In this document: positions 38,090-46,639 of the stretch, one piece after another
Layout of the letters: each line of letters starts with the position of its first letter
Position numbering within the stretch: the stretch's first letter is position 1
Translations under genes and position numbers: made by a program
NCBI RefSeq assembly: GCF_029889845.1
Contig: NZ_JARANV010000009.1
Location: 62,001-126,000 of the forward strand
DNA: 64,000 bases
DNA from: Halomonas sp. 25-S5
GTDB lineage: Bacteria; Pseudomonadota; Gammaproteobacteria; Pseudomonadales; Halomonadaceae
Direction of reading: 5' to 3'
Notes under the pieces: model-generated
The model's input: the letters and a program-made list of their open reading frames with translations, nothing else
The model's database searches: none
What the model was told of the DNA's origin: nothing

Positions 38090-41000
38090 TTGAGTGCCAA
38101 GAAGAGGACCTCGTCACGTCGGGTGACGGCGGCGAATGCCAGGGAGACGGCGAAGCGCGTCGGCCTGCGGCTGCAGGGGTCAGCGCGCGAGGGCGTGGTG
38201 ATCCTGCTGCTGGCCGCCTGTGTGTTCCTGTTGCTGGCGCTCTACAGCTTCCGTGCCCAGGATCCCGGCTGGTCGCGCAGCGGCCCCGAGACCGAGGTCG
38301 TCAACTGGATGGGGCCCATCGGGGCCTGGCTCGCCGATGTGCTGTACTCGCTGTTCGGGGTCAGTGCCCTGTGGTGGCCCGGCATGCTGGGGTTCGCCGC
38401 CTGGTGGCTGATCAGTTCGCGACAGGTGCGCTTCGAGTGGGATGCCACCGCCTTGGCGGTGCGCTGTGGGGGGCTGGTGCTGCTGCTGCTGGGCTCCACC
38501 ACCCTGGGGGCGCTGCACTTCTACCGTCCCGATGGCTCCTTGCCCTACTCCACGGGGGGCATCCTCGGCGAGGGGCTGGTCGGTGCCCTGATCCCCCTGG
38601 TGGGGACGGGCGGTACCGGCCTGCTGGCCGTGGCCGCCATGCTCTGCGGTTTTCCCCTGTTCTCCGGGCTCTCCTGGCTGACGGTGATGGATGAGCTGGG
38701 CCACCGCAGCCTGGCGCTATGGCGCTGGGTGGCCGACCGTTTCGGCCTGGTGCGCGAACGACGCGCCGAGCAGCGTGACCAGGCCCGGGAAGAGAGTGAG
38801 CCCCCGGTCGCCCAAGCCGATGAGCGGGAGGCCGACGAGGCCTCGCCCGAGGCCGATCACCGGCCGCGCTGGTGGCAGCGTCTGGGGGGCGGCCGTCGTC
38901 GCGAGGCCGACCCGGTGCTGGCCGCCGACGGGGTCTCGCGTCGCGAACCCGGTTTCGGCAACGACGGTGTGACCGACATTCCCTGGGAGGTGCCCGAGCG
39001 CACGCCCTCGGCCAAGAAACCCGAGGCGGCCTACACCGCCCGGGCCGCCCGTGAGGCCATGGAGCCGCGGGTGGCGATTACCCCGCCGGGGGAGCAGCGG
39101 ATGCCCGCCTCCTCGCCCCACGCCGAGGCGATGCCTGCCGACGCCACGATGCCCCCGGCCTCACGCGAGCCGACGCCCGATGCTCGCCACGCCGCTCCAC
39201 CCGTGCCTGGCGAGACGTCGCGCACCGGGCCGGAGAGCCGCGAAAAGGACAGCACACGCCGGGTCCCGGAAACGGTGCCCGAGCCGGTACTGCCCGATGA
39301 TGACGAGGTGATGCCGGCCTGGCAGGGTCCCGCCCTGCGGGCCTGGCGTGACGAGGGGCGTCTCGATGCAAGCGTCGATGCCGCCTCCGTCAGCGCCGAA
39401 GCCGGCGGGGAGGCCGATGCGCCGCCCCCCGCCCGGGCCTCCTCGGGGGCCTCGCCGCACTCGCCGGCCCGCGAGGGGCGGCGCCGTGAGCCGGAGCTGG
39501 TCGACTGGCAGGACGCCTACCGGGAGGAGCCCGACGACACGGACGAACCGCAACTGGCCTGGGTGCCGACGAGTGAGGGCGCCATGGGGGACGGGGAGGC
39601 GTCCACCGGCCGGCGTGATCCGGGGGTTGCCCCACCGGAACCGACGCCGGAGCCGGCGCCCCAGGTGGCGACCGCCGAGCAGGGGCGCGAGGCCGCCGAC
39701 GAGCCCGAGGGGCCGGCCCTGTGGACCGTGGAGCACCTGCAGAGCCAGCGGCCGGTGCTCGACGAGCTGCCGGAACCCGATGGCGAGCTGCCCAGCCTGC
39801 GGCTGCTGACGCCGCCGCAGCCCCAGCAGCGCAACTACTCCGAGCAGCAGCTGGCCGAGATGGCCGAACTGCTCGAGACGCGGCTGCGCGAGTACGGGGT
39901 CAAGGCCGAAGTGGTCGAGACCTGGCCGGGCCCGGTGATCACGCGCTTCGAGATCAAGCCGGCAGCCGGCGTGAAGGTCTCCAAGATCAGCAACCTGGCC
40001 AAGGACCTGGCGCGCTCGCTGATGGTCAAGAGTGTGCGCGTGGTGGAGGTGATTCCTGGCCGCCCGACCGTGGGCATCGAGATCCCCAACCCGCATCGCG
40101 CGATGATCCGGCTGCGCGAGGTGATCGACTCCGACCGCTACCAGCACGAGGCCTCGGCGCTGACCCTGGCCCTGGGCCAGGATATCGGGGGCGGCCCGGT
40201 GGTGGCCAACCTCGGCAAGATGCCCCACCTGCTGGTGGCCGGCACCACCGGCTCGGGCAAGTCGGTGGGGGTCAATGCCATGCTGATCTCCATGCTGCTC
40301 AAGGCGACGCCCGACGAGCTGCGCATGATCATGGTCGACCCCAAGATGCTGGAACTGTCGGTCTACGACGGCATCCCGCACCTGCTGGCGCCGGTGGTCA
40401 CCGACATGAAGGAGGCCGCCAACGCGCTGCGCTGGTGCGTGGCCGAGATGGAGCGTCGCTACAAGCTGATGGCGTCCATGGGCGTGCGCAACATCGCCGG
40501 CTTCAACGGCAAGCTCGACGAGGCCGAGCGGGCCGGCGCCCGGGTGGCCGACCCGCTCTGGGAGCCCCAGCCCTGGGAGATGCACCAGTCGCCGCCGGTG
40601 CTCGAGAAGCTGCCCTACATCGTGGTGGTGATCGACGAGTTCGCCGACATGTTCATGATCGTCGGCAAGAAGGTCGAGGAGCTGATCGCGCGGCTGGCCC
40701 AGAAGGCCCGCGCCGCCGGCATCCACCTGATACTGGCCACCCAGCGTCCCTCGGTGGACGTGGTCACCGGTCTGATCAAGGCCAACATTCCCACCCGCAT
40801 GGCCTTCCAGGTCTCGTCCCGGGTCGACTCGCGCACCATCCTCGACCAGGGGGGCGCCGAGAACCTGCTCGGCCACGGCGACATGCTCTATCTGCCGGCC
40901 GGCTCCGGCATGCCGACCCGCGTCCATGGTGCCTTCGTTGACGACGACGAGGTGCATCGGGTGGTCGAGGACTGGAAGCGCCGCGGCGAGCCGGAGTACA

Positions 41001-41284
41001 TCGACGAGATCCTCTCCGGCGGCGTCTCCGCCGAGGCCCTCACCGGCCTGGAGGCCGAGGGCGGCGGTGACGACGACGCCGAGCAGGATGCCCTCTACGA
41101 CGAGGCGGTGGCCTATGTCACCGAGAGTCGCCGGGCCTCCATCTCGGCGGTGCAGCGCCGCTTCAAGATCGGCTACAACCGGGCCGCGCGACTGGTCGAA
41201 TCCATGGAAATGGCCGGGGTGGTCTCCACCATGGGCACCAACGGTGCGCGTGAGGTGCTGGCCCCGCCGCCGGTGGGCCACTGA
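38090..41284 (+). CDS. ftsK: DNA translocase FtsK
   Basis: FtsK couples septation to chromosome dimer resolution, pumping DNA towards dif and activating XerCD. The 1064-aa product starts at TTG after AAGGGG. About four membrane segments follow ([19 protein letters not shown] onward, residues 30-200). An acidic and proline-rich linker extends to about residue 570. The motor has Walker [16 protein letters not shown], Walker [15 protein letters not shown] and [44 protein letters not shown]-terminal gamma winged helix ([24 protein letters not shown]) reads KOPS. The linker is long with little sequence conservation. trxB and lrp, often between aat and ftsK, are absent. Confidence 0.96.
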   Translation: MSAKKRTSSRRVTAANARETAKRVGLRLQGSAREGVVILLLAACVFLLLALYSFRAQDPGWSRSGPETEVVNWMGPIGAWLADVLYSLFGVSALWWPGMLGFAAWWLISSRQVRFEWDATALAVRCGGLVLLLLGSTTLGALHFYRPDGSLPYSTGGILGEGLVGALIPLVGTGGTGLLAVAAMLCGFPLFSGLSWLTVMDELGHRSLALWRWVADRFGLVRERRAEQRDQAREESEPPVAQADEREADEASPEADHRPRWWQRLGGGRRREADPVLAADGVSRREPGFGNDGVTDIPWEVPERTPSAKKPEAAYTARAAREAMEPRVAITPPGEQRMPASSPHAEAMPADATMPPASREPTPDARHAAPPVPGETSRTGPESREKDSTRRVPETVPEPVLPDDDEVMPAWQGPALRAWRDEGRLDASVDAASVSAEAGGEADAPPPARASSGASPHSPAREGRRREPELVDWQDAYREEPDDTDEPQLAWVPTSEGAMGDGEASTGRRDPGVAPPEPTPEPAPQVATAEQGREAADEPEGPALWTVEHLQSQRPVLDELPEPDGELPSLRLLTPPQPQQRNYSEQQLAEMAELLETRLREYGVKAEVVETWPGPVITRFEIKPAAGVKVSKISNLAKDLARSLMVKSVRVVEVIPGRPTVGIEIPNPHRAMIRLREVIDSDRYQHEASALTLALGQDIGGGPVVANLGKMPHLLVAGTTGSGKSVGVNAMLISMLLKATPDELRMIMVDPKMLELSVYDGIPHLLAPVVTDMKEAANALRWCVAEMERRYKLMASMGVRNIAGFNGKLDEAERAGARVADPLWEPQPWEMHQSPPVLEKLPYIVVVIDEFADMFMIVGKKVEELIARLAQKARAAGIHLILATQRPSVDVVTGLIKANIPTRMAFQVSSRVDSRTILDQGGAENLLGHGDMLYLPAGSGMPTRVHGAFVDDDEVHRVVEDWKRRGEPEYIDEILSGGVSAEALTGLEAEGGGDDDAEQDALYDEAVAYVTESRRASISAVQRRFKIGYNRAARLVESMEMAGVVSTMGTNGAREVLAPPPVGH

Positions 41285-41315
41285 CGCGTGGCAACCTTGC
41301 AGCAATGATGGAAGC

Positions 41316-41342
41316 CCCCGGCGGGGATGCAACCCGCCGGGG
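41316..41342 (+). terminator. Hairpin after ftsK
   Basis: CCCCGGCGGG pairs exactly with CCCGCCGGGG over a 7-base loop, 31 bp after the ftsK stop. Little T-tract follows, so it may only attenuate transcription into lolA. Confidence 0.6.
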
Positions 41343-41399
41343 TATCCCGGGTCCGAGTGACAGGACGCCATGATGGACCCGTTCAGGGAGACACAGACG

Positions 41400-42029
41400 A
41401 TGATAGTGAAGAAGACCCTCGCCGCGCTGACCATGACGCTCGCCGTGCCGATGTCGGCCCTGGCCAGCGAAGGCGCCGAGCGGCTGGCGGACATTCTCGA
41501 GCCGCTCGAGACCTACGTGGCGGACTTCGAGCAGCAGATCCTCGATGGCAGCGGCCAGCGCCTGCAGGAGGTCCACGGCCGCATGTGGCTATCGCGTCCC
41601 GGCAAGTTCCGCTGGGAGGTGGATGCCCCCTACGAGCAGGTGGTGGTCTCCACAGGCGAGGAGGTCACCCTCTACGACCCGGACCTGGAGCAGGCCACGG
41701 TGCAGCCGCTGGACCAGCGGGTGACCCATACCCCGGCCCTGCTGCTGTCCGGCAGCGCCGACGAGTTGACGGGCAGCTACGACGTCAGCCGTCAGCAGCA
41801 GGGCAGCAGCGAGACCTTTACCCTGGTGCCCAAGGATCCCGATACCCTGTTTGAGGAATTGAAGATGACCTTCCGCGGCGAGGCGCTGAACCTGCTGCAG
41901 ATGACCGACAGCACCGGGCAGCGCACCGCCATCGAGTTCGACAACGTGCGCATGAACGAGCCGCTGGACGACAGCCGCTTCACCTTCGAGATCCCCGAGG
42001 GCACCGACGTGATCCGCGATACGCAGTAA
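41400..42029 (+). CDS. lolA: Outer-membrane lipoprotein carrier protein LolA
   Basis: LolA ferries lipoproteins through the periplasm from LolCDE to LolB. The 209-aa precursor has a signal peptide (KKTLAALTMTLAVPMSALA) and the LolA beta-sheet core: YVADFEQQILDGSGQRLQEVHGRMWLSRPGKFRWEVDAPYEQVVVSTGEEVTLYDPDLEQATVQ. AGGGAG lies 10 bases before the chosen ATG; an upstream ATG pair at 41370 is an alternative. It lies directly after ftsK as in E. coli. Its TAA stop merges with a 14-base tandem repeat. Confidence 0.94.
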   Translation: MIVKKTLAALTMTLAVPMSALASEGAERLADILEPLETYVADFEQQILDGSGQRLQEVHGRMWLSRPGKFRWEVDAPYEQVVVSTGEEVTLYDPDLEQATVQPLDQRVTHTPALLLSGSADELTGSYDVSRQQQGSSETFTLVPKDPDTLFEELKMTFRGEALNLLQMTDSTGQRTAIEFDNVRMNEPLDDSRFTFEIPEGTDVIRDTQ

Positions 42030-42055
42030 AGCGCCGAGCTGAAAGCGCCGAGCCG
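42028..42055 (+). repeat. 14-base tandem repeat AAAGCGCCGAGC(T/C)G x2 starting in the lolA stop codon
   Basis: Copy one covers 42028-42041 and copy two 42042-42055, with one mismatch. The last two bases of the lolA TAA are the first two of copy one. Confidence 0.85.
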
Positions 42056-42103
42056 CCAAGCTGTTCGGTGGCAGGTGGCAGGCATTGAGGCAAAGAATGA
42101 GTG

Positions 42104-42140
42104 CCCCCGTCGGATTTGAGGTCCGGCGGGGGTTCTTTTT
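42104..42140 (+). terminator. Rho-independent terminator of lolA
   Basis: CCCCCGTCGGA pairs with TCCGGCGGGGG (11 bp, one G-U) over a 7-base loop and is followed by TTCTTTTT. Confidence 0.9.
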
Positions 42141-42160
42141 GGGGCTAGGTTATCCTGCTT

Positions 42161-42216
42161 GGCCGCTTGGCCGCTTGGCCGCTTGGCCGCTTGGCCGCTT
42201 GGCCGCTTGGCTGCTT
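42161..42216 (-). repeat. Octamer tandem repeat AAGCGGCC x6 (plus one variant) downstream of rarA
   Basis: Six perfect copies of AAGCGGCC on the minus strand (42161-42208) plus one AAGCAGCC nearest the gene. The array starts 11 bases after the rarA TAG stop. It is the same octamer as after nudJ. Confidence 0.97.
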
Positions 42217-42227
42217 GCCACTGTTCT

Positions 42228-43577
42228 CTAGGTGCTGTCGCCACCGTCCCCATCCGCTTCCCGGTCGAGCTGCTCCCGCCAGGCCATGAGCTGGCCGTAG
42301 CGCTTCTCCTGGCCGTATTCCGTGGGCGTGTAGAAATGCTGTTGGGGGACGGCGGACGGCCAGCAGTCATGGGTGCTGCCGGCGGGATAGCCGTGGGGCT
42401 CGTGGTGCGCGTAGCGGTAGCCCTGGCCGTGACCCAGGGATTCCATCAGCTTGGTCGGGGCGTTGCGCAGGTAGCTTGGCACCTCCAGCTGGGGCTGCTC
42501 CGCCACGAAGGCCTTGGCCTGCTTCCAAGCCTGGTCGATGGCGTTGCTCTTGGGGGCCACCGCCAGGTGGATGGCGGCGTGGGCGATGGCGCGCTGGCCC
42601 TCGTGGTCGCCCAGGCGCAGGTAGGCGTCCCAGGCGGACATCACCAGGGGCAGGGCGCGCGGGTCGGCGTTGCCCACGTCTTCCGAAGCGACGGCCGCGA
42701 GGCGGCGGATCACGTCCAGCGGATCGCCGCCGCCCTGCACGAAGCGGGCGATATAGAGGAGGGCGGCGTCGGGTCGCGAGGAGCGCACCGACTTGTGGAT
42801 CGCCGAGAGCAGGTCGTAGAAGTGGTCGCCCTGCTTGTCGAAGGCGCTGGCCTGGTGGCCGATGACGTCTTCCAGTGCCTGGCGAAGTAGGCGCTCGCCG
42901 TCGCCCTCGGCCACGGTGAAGTCACAGGCGGTCTCCAACAGGCCCAGGGCGCGGCGGGCATCGCCGGCGGCGGCCCGGGCCAACAGCGCCAGCACGGCGT
43001 CGTCCACGCGGATCTGCCGAGCGCCCAGGCCGCGCGCCTCGTCGGCCAGCGCCCGCCGCATCACCTCCACGAGTTCCTCCTCGGCGAGCGATTTCAATAC
43101 GTGCACGCGTGCTCGGGAGAGCAGCGCCGAGTTGACCTCGAAGGAGGGGTTCTCCGTGGTGGCGCCGATCAGTGTCAGCAGCCCCGACTCGACATGGGGC
43201 AGCAGGGCATCCTGTTGGCTCTTGTTGAGGCGGTGGATCTCGTCGAGGAACAGCAGGGTGGGGCGCTCGCGGGCCTGCCTGTCCCGGGCGCGATCGACGG
43301 CGGCACGGATCTCCTTGACCCCAGCCATCACCGCCGAGAGGTGCTCCAGGTGGGCGCCGGATACCTCGGCGAGGATCTCGGCCAGGGTGGTTTTGCCGGT
43401 CCCCGGGGGGCCCCAGAGGATCATCGAGCGCACCACGCCGCTCTCGGCCATGCGCGCCAGGGGCTTGCCAGGGCCGACCAGCGCCTGCTGCCCCACATAG
43501 TCCTCGAGCCGGCGCGGGCGCATGCGAAAGGCGAGCGGCGCGGCATCGTCGGGGGTGTTGCCCTGGAAGAGATCCAT
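42228..43577 (-). CDS. rarA: Replication-associated recombination protein A (RarA/MgsA)
   Basis: RarA is an AAA+ ATPase related to clamp loaders that acts at stalled forks. The 449-aa product has Walker A WGPPGTGKTTLAEI, Walker B TLLFLDEIHRLNKSQQDALLPHVE, sensor GATTENPSFEVNSALLSR, and the C-terminal MgsA tetramer domain (PDAALLYIARFVQGGGDP and YLRNAPTKLMESLGHGQGYRYAH). AAGGAG precedes the ATG by 8 bases. It is convergent with lolA, as in E. coli and Pseudomonas, but the usual downstream serS or crcB is not present. Confidence 0.96.
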   Translation of the reverse strand: MDLFQGNTPDDAAPLAFRMRPRRLEDYVGQQALVGPGKPLARMAESGVVRSMILWGPPGTGKTTLAEILAEVSGAHLEHLSAVMAGVKEIRAAVDRARDRQARERPTLLFLDEIHRLNKSQQDALLPHVESGLLTLIGATTENPSFEVNSALLSRARVHVLKSLAEEELVEVMRRALADEARGLGARQIRVDDAVLALLARAAAGDARRALGLLETACDFTVAEGDGERLLRQALEDVIGHQASAFDKQGDHFYDLLSAIHKSVRSSRPDAALLYIARFVQGGGDPLDVIRRLAAVASEDVGNADPRALPLVMSAWDAYLRLGDHEGQRAIAHAAIHLAVAPKSNAIDQAWKQAKAFVAEQPQLEVPSYLRNAPTKLMESLGHGQGYRYAHHEPHGYPAGSTHDCWPSAVPQQHFYTPTEYGQEKRYGQLMAWREQLDREADGDGGDST

Positions 43578-43774
43578 TTCTGACTCCTTGGCTCGCGACT
43601 GCTAGAGTGGATGTGTCGTCGCAGGCAATACGACCTTGGGCGACAGGCACAATTCCCCCTGAGGGGCTAGCTTGAGACAGGTTGGCCTTGCCTCGGGGCA
43701 CGGCTCGGTGAACCCGACCTGCCGCGGTGAATCGAAGAGTGATGTTCCACATCGCCACAGAGGAGACTCCTGTC

Positions 43775-44326
43775 ATGCCCATGCTGAAGCAGTTGCGTCA
43801 GGATCATGCCAACATGGCGCGCATGTTGCACGTCCTGCAGCTCAAGCAGAAGTCCCTGGCGTGCGGCGAGCGTCCCAACTTCCAGCTGGTCCGGGAGGTC
43901 GTCGACTACATTCTCGACTATCAGGAAGGCTTCACCCAGCCACTCGAGAAGGTCTGCACCGAGCGCCTCAAGGAGCTCGACCCCTCGAGTGTCGAGGTCA
44001 CCGAGCGCCTGTCCCGGGACTATCGGTCGCTGAAGTCCCGGCTAAAGCGGCTGTCCAACGACCTCGACATGATCCTGATGGATGCTGTGGTGCCCATGGA
44101 CCGCTTCGCCGAGGACCTCAAGGCCTACCTGGACAGTCACCGTGCCTACCTGCGGGACGAGCGCGAGCTGCTGTTCCCGCTGATCCGTGAGCACTTCAAC
44201 GACCAGGACCTCGAGGCCCTCGCGGCGGCGCTGCCCGAGGGCGCCCAGGCGCAGCTCGAGCGGCTGCAGGAGGCCTATCCCGAGCTCTATGCCGAGCTAC
44301 GTGATGCCCCCGAGCCGATGACCTGA
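43775..44326 (+). CDS. Hemerythrin-like HHE domain protein
   Basis: A 183-aa soluble helical protein. The first ligand-bearing helix is LRQDHANMARMLHVLQLKQ. The last has HRAYLRDERELLFPLIREHFND, giving the H...HxxxE...H pattern of hemerythrin-type di-iron proteins. The middle region carries two helices without a clear second histidine pair, so the iron site may be partial. AGAGGAG precedes the ATG by about 9 bases. It is divergent from rarA, with a 197-bp gap. A role in oxygen, NO or iron handling is inference from the family. Confidence 0.8.
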   Translation: MPMLKQLRQDHANMARMLHVLQLKQKSLACGERPNFQLVREVVDYILDYQEGFTQPLEKVCTERLKELDPSSVEVTERLSRDYRSLKSRLKRLSNDLDMILMDAVVPMDRFAEDLKAYLDSHRAYLRDERELLFPLIREHFNDQDLEALAAALPEGAQAQLERLQEAYPELYAELRDAPEPMT

Positions 44327-44493
44327 CCCTCCCGCCGCCGATATCGGGCGCGGGTTTCTGCTCTGCTCCGGGTCTGGGGTAGAATGGCTGACATGCTCAG
44401 CTGCCTTCCTCTCGTCATGCATGATCCGCTCCTGCTTCACACGCCCTCGACCATCTCTAGAGACCTGGCCCTGTGGCATCGGAGTCAAGGTTG

Positions 44494-45270
44494 ATGGCGG
44501 GGCCGATCCTGGTCTTCGATTCCGGCGTCGGCGGGCTGTCGGTGGTCCAGGCGCTGCGCCAGCGCCTGCCTGAGGCCGCTCTGGCCTATGCCTGCGACAA
44601 TGCCATGCTGCCCTATGGCCAGCGCGAGGATGCTTGGCTGGTACAGCGAATCCGGGCCGTGTGCGAGGCCGCCGTCGCGGCCAGTGGCTGCAGTGCCCTG
44701 GTGGTGGCCTGCAATACCGCCAGCACCCTGGCGCTGGACGTCTTGCGCGAGTGCCTGGCGATCCCCGTGGTCGGCACCGTGCCGGCCATCAAGCCGGCGG
44801 CCCAGCTCAGCCGGACGCGCCATATCGGCCTGCTGGCGACGCGTGCCACGGTGTCGCGGCCCTACACCTTGCAGCTGATCCAGGATTTCGCCGCCGACTG
44901 CCGGGTGACCCGGGTCGCCGCGGATGCCCTGGTCATCGAGGCGGAGCGCCTGGTGGCCGGGGAGCTTCCCGACCGGACGATTCTGTGCCAGGCCCTCGCC
45001 CCGCTGTGGGAGGATCCCGATCTGGATACCGTGGTGCTCGGCTGCACCCACTTCCCGCTGCTGGCCCCGTGGCTCGCCGAGGCCGCGCCGCGGCAGGTGA
45101 CCTGGATCGACTCCGGCGAGGCCATCGCCCGCCGGGTGGCCCAGGTGGTAACGGTTTTCGCCCCTCGCCAGGGCGACACGCCGAGCTTCGTCACCACCCC
45201 CGACGAACGCCTGGGCAGGGGGCTGGCCACCTTCGGCTTCGCCTCGCCGAGGCTGCTGCATCCGGCCTGA
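44494..45270 (+). CDS. murI: Glutamate racemase
   Basis: MurI makes D-glutamate for peptidoglycan. The 258-aa product has all key motifs: FDSGVGGLSVVQAL, the first catalytic cysteine in VVACNTASTLALD, and the second in VVLGCTHFPLLAPWL. DNAMLPYGQ replaces the more usual D-x-x-x-x-PYG-x. The ATG was chosen over a GTG seven codons upstream because AAGG and CGGAG both sit before it. It is followed 66 bp later by trmA. Confidence 0.94.
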   Translation: MAGPILVFDSGVGGLSVVQALRQRLPEAALAYACDNAMLPYGQREDAWLVQRIRAVCEAAVAASGCSALVVACNTASTLALDVLRECLAIPVVGTVPAIKPAAQLSRTRHIGLLATRATVSRPYTLQLIQDFAADCRVTRVAADALVIEAERLVAGELPDRTILCQALAPLWEDPDLDTVVLGCTHFPLLAPWLAEAAPRQVTWIDSGEAIARRVAQVVTVFAPRQGDTPSFVTTPDERLGRGLATFGFASPRLLHPA

Positions 45271-45336
45271 GCCGATCGCGCGTGTCGGCATCTGCATGAC
45301 TCTCGCAATCTTGTCATCTTCTTCCCAGGAGCCGCC

Positions 45337-46458
45337 GTGGCCATTCCCGTCGTCGATCCCGCCCGCTATGACCAGCAGCTCGCGGCCAAGCGCGAGCGCA
45401 TCAGCCGTGACTTCGCGCGCTTCGCGCCGCCAACGCTCGAGGTGTTTCCCTCACCGCCGAGTCACTATCGTCAGCGCTGCGAATTTCGCCTTTGGCACCA
45501 GGGGGATGACCTCTTCTATGCGATGTTCGAAATGCAGGGGACCGAGGGGGACCCCGAGGATCCGAAGCGCAAGACGGTGGTCCGCCTGGATGACTATCCG
45601 GTGGCCAGCCGGCAGATCAATGACCTCATGCCGCGCCTGCTCGATGCCATCCGCGACAACGACCTGCTGCGCCGCCGGCTGTTCCAGGTAGAGTTTCTCA
45701 CTACCCTCTCCGGCGAGGCGCTGGTCACCCTGATCTATCATCGTCGGCTCGATGAGGCCTGGGAGGCCGAGGCCCGTGCCCTCCAGCAGGCATTGGGCAT
45801 TATGGTCATCGGCCGCGCCCGCAAGCAGCGCCTGGTGCTGGCGCGTGACCATGTCTGGGAGCGCCTCGCCGTGGACGGCGATGACCTGGTCTACCAGCAG
45901 GTGGAGAACAGCTTCACCCAGCCCAATGCCGAGATCTGCCGCGCGATGCTGGCCTGGGCTCGGGACGTCACTCGGGGCAGCCAGAACGGTGACCTGGTGG
46001 AGCTCTACTGCGGCAACGGCAACTTCACCGTGGCGCTGGCCGACAACTTCCGGCGGGTACTGGCCACCGAGATCTCGCGAACCTCGGTGGCCAGTGCCCG
46101 GGTCAACCTGGCGGCCAATGGCATCGGCAACGCCGAGGTCGGTCGCATGTCCGCCGAGGAGTTCTCCCAGGCCCTGAAGGGCGAGAAGGGTGGGCGCCGG
46201 GTGGCCGAGATGGCCCTCGACGACTATGCCTTCTCCACGGTGCTGGTCGACCCGCCCCGGGCGGGTCTCGATGACGAGAGCTGTCGCCAACTCAGCGACT
46301 ATGCGCGTATCGTCTATATTTCATGCAACCCCGAGACCCTGGCCGACAATCTCGAGACGCTGGCCCGCACCCACGACATCCGGCGTTTCGCGCTCTTCGA
46401 CCAGTTTCCCTGGACGCATCACTGTGAATGCGGGGTCCTGCTGGAGCGCCGTGACTGA
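45337..46458 (+). CDS. trmA: tRNA (uracil-5-)-methyltransferase
   Basis: TrmA makes m5U54 in the T-loop of tRNAs using SAM. The 373-aa product has the SAM-binding VELYCGNGNFTVALA, the VDPPRAGLDDES motif, the catalytic cysteine in YISCNPETLADNL, and the general base glutamate in HHCECGVLLERR. The start is GTG with AGGAG 6 bases upstream. No TRAM domain is present, as normal for TrmA. Length and motifs match E. coli TrmA throughout. Confidence 0.96.
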   Translation: MAIPVVDPARYDQQLAAKRERISRDFARFAPPTLEVFPSPPSHYRQRCEFRLWHQGDDLFYAMFEMQGTEGDPEDPKRKTVVRLDDYPVASRQINDLMPRLLDAIRDNDLLRRRLFQVEFLTTLSGEALVTLIYHRRLDEAWEAEARALQQALGIMVIGRARKQRLVLARDHVWERLAVDGDDLVYQQVENSFTQPNAEICRAMLAWARDVTRGSQNGDLVELYCGNGNFTVALADNFRRVLATEISRTSVASARVNLAANGIGNAEVGRMSAEEFSQALKGEKGGRRVAEMALDDYAFSTVLVDPPRAGLDDESCRQLSDYARIVYISCNPETLADNLETLARTHDIRRFALFDQFPWTHHCECGVLLERRD

Positions 46459-46601
46459 GGCGTCGCGGGCCGACTGGATGTCAAGCGGCGATGCGCAAAC
46501 GACATGCTCCATGAGTGAAGGGGCATGTGGCTGGGGTGGGCGCGGGAAGTGACGTAAGCTGGAAGGCGATGCGGCCAGGGGGCCGCCACGTCAAGTTCTC
46601 C

Positions 46602-46620
46602 CGGCCGCCTCCGGCGGCCG
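46602..46620 (+). promoter_or_regulatory. GC-rich hairpin in the NAD-GDH leader
   Basis: CGGCCGCC pairs exactly with GGCGGCCG around TCC, ending 10 bases before the AGGTGA ribosome binding site. It could limit translation of the very large downstream gene; no T-tract follows, so it is not a typical terminator. Confidence 0.5.
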
Positions 46621-46639
46621 CAGGCAGCCGAGGTGATGG

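Noticed and set aside
39161-41494. A 777-codon open frame on the minus strand
   Set aside because: Antisense to ftsK and lolA, with no recognisable domain and no ribosome binding site.
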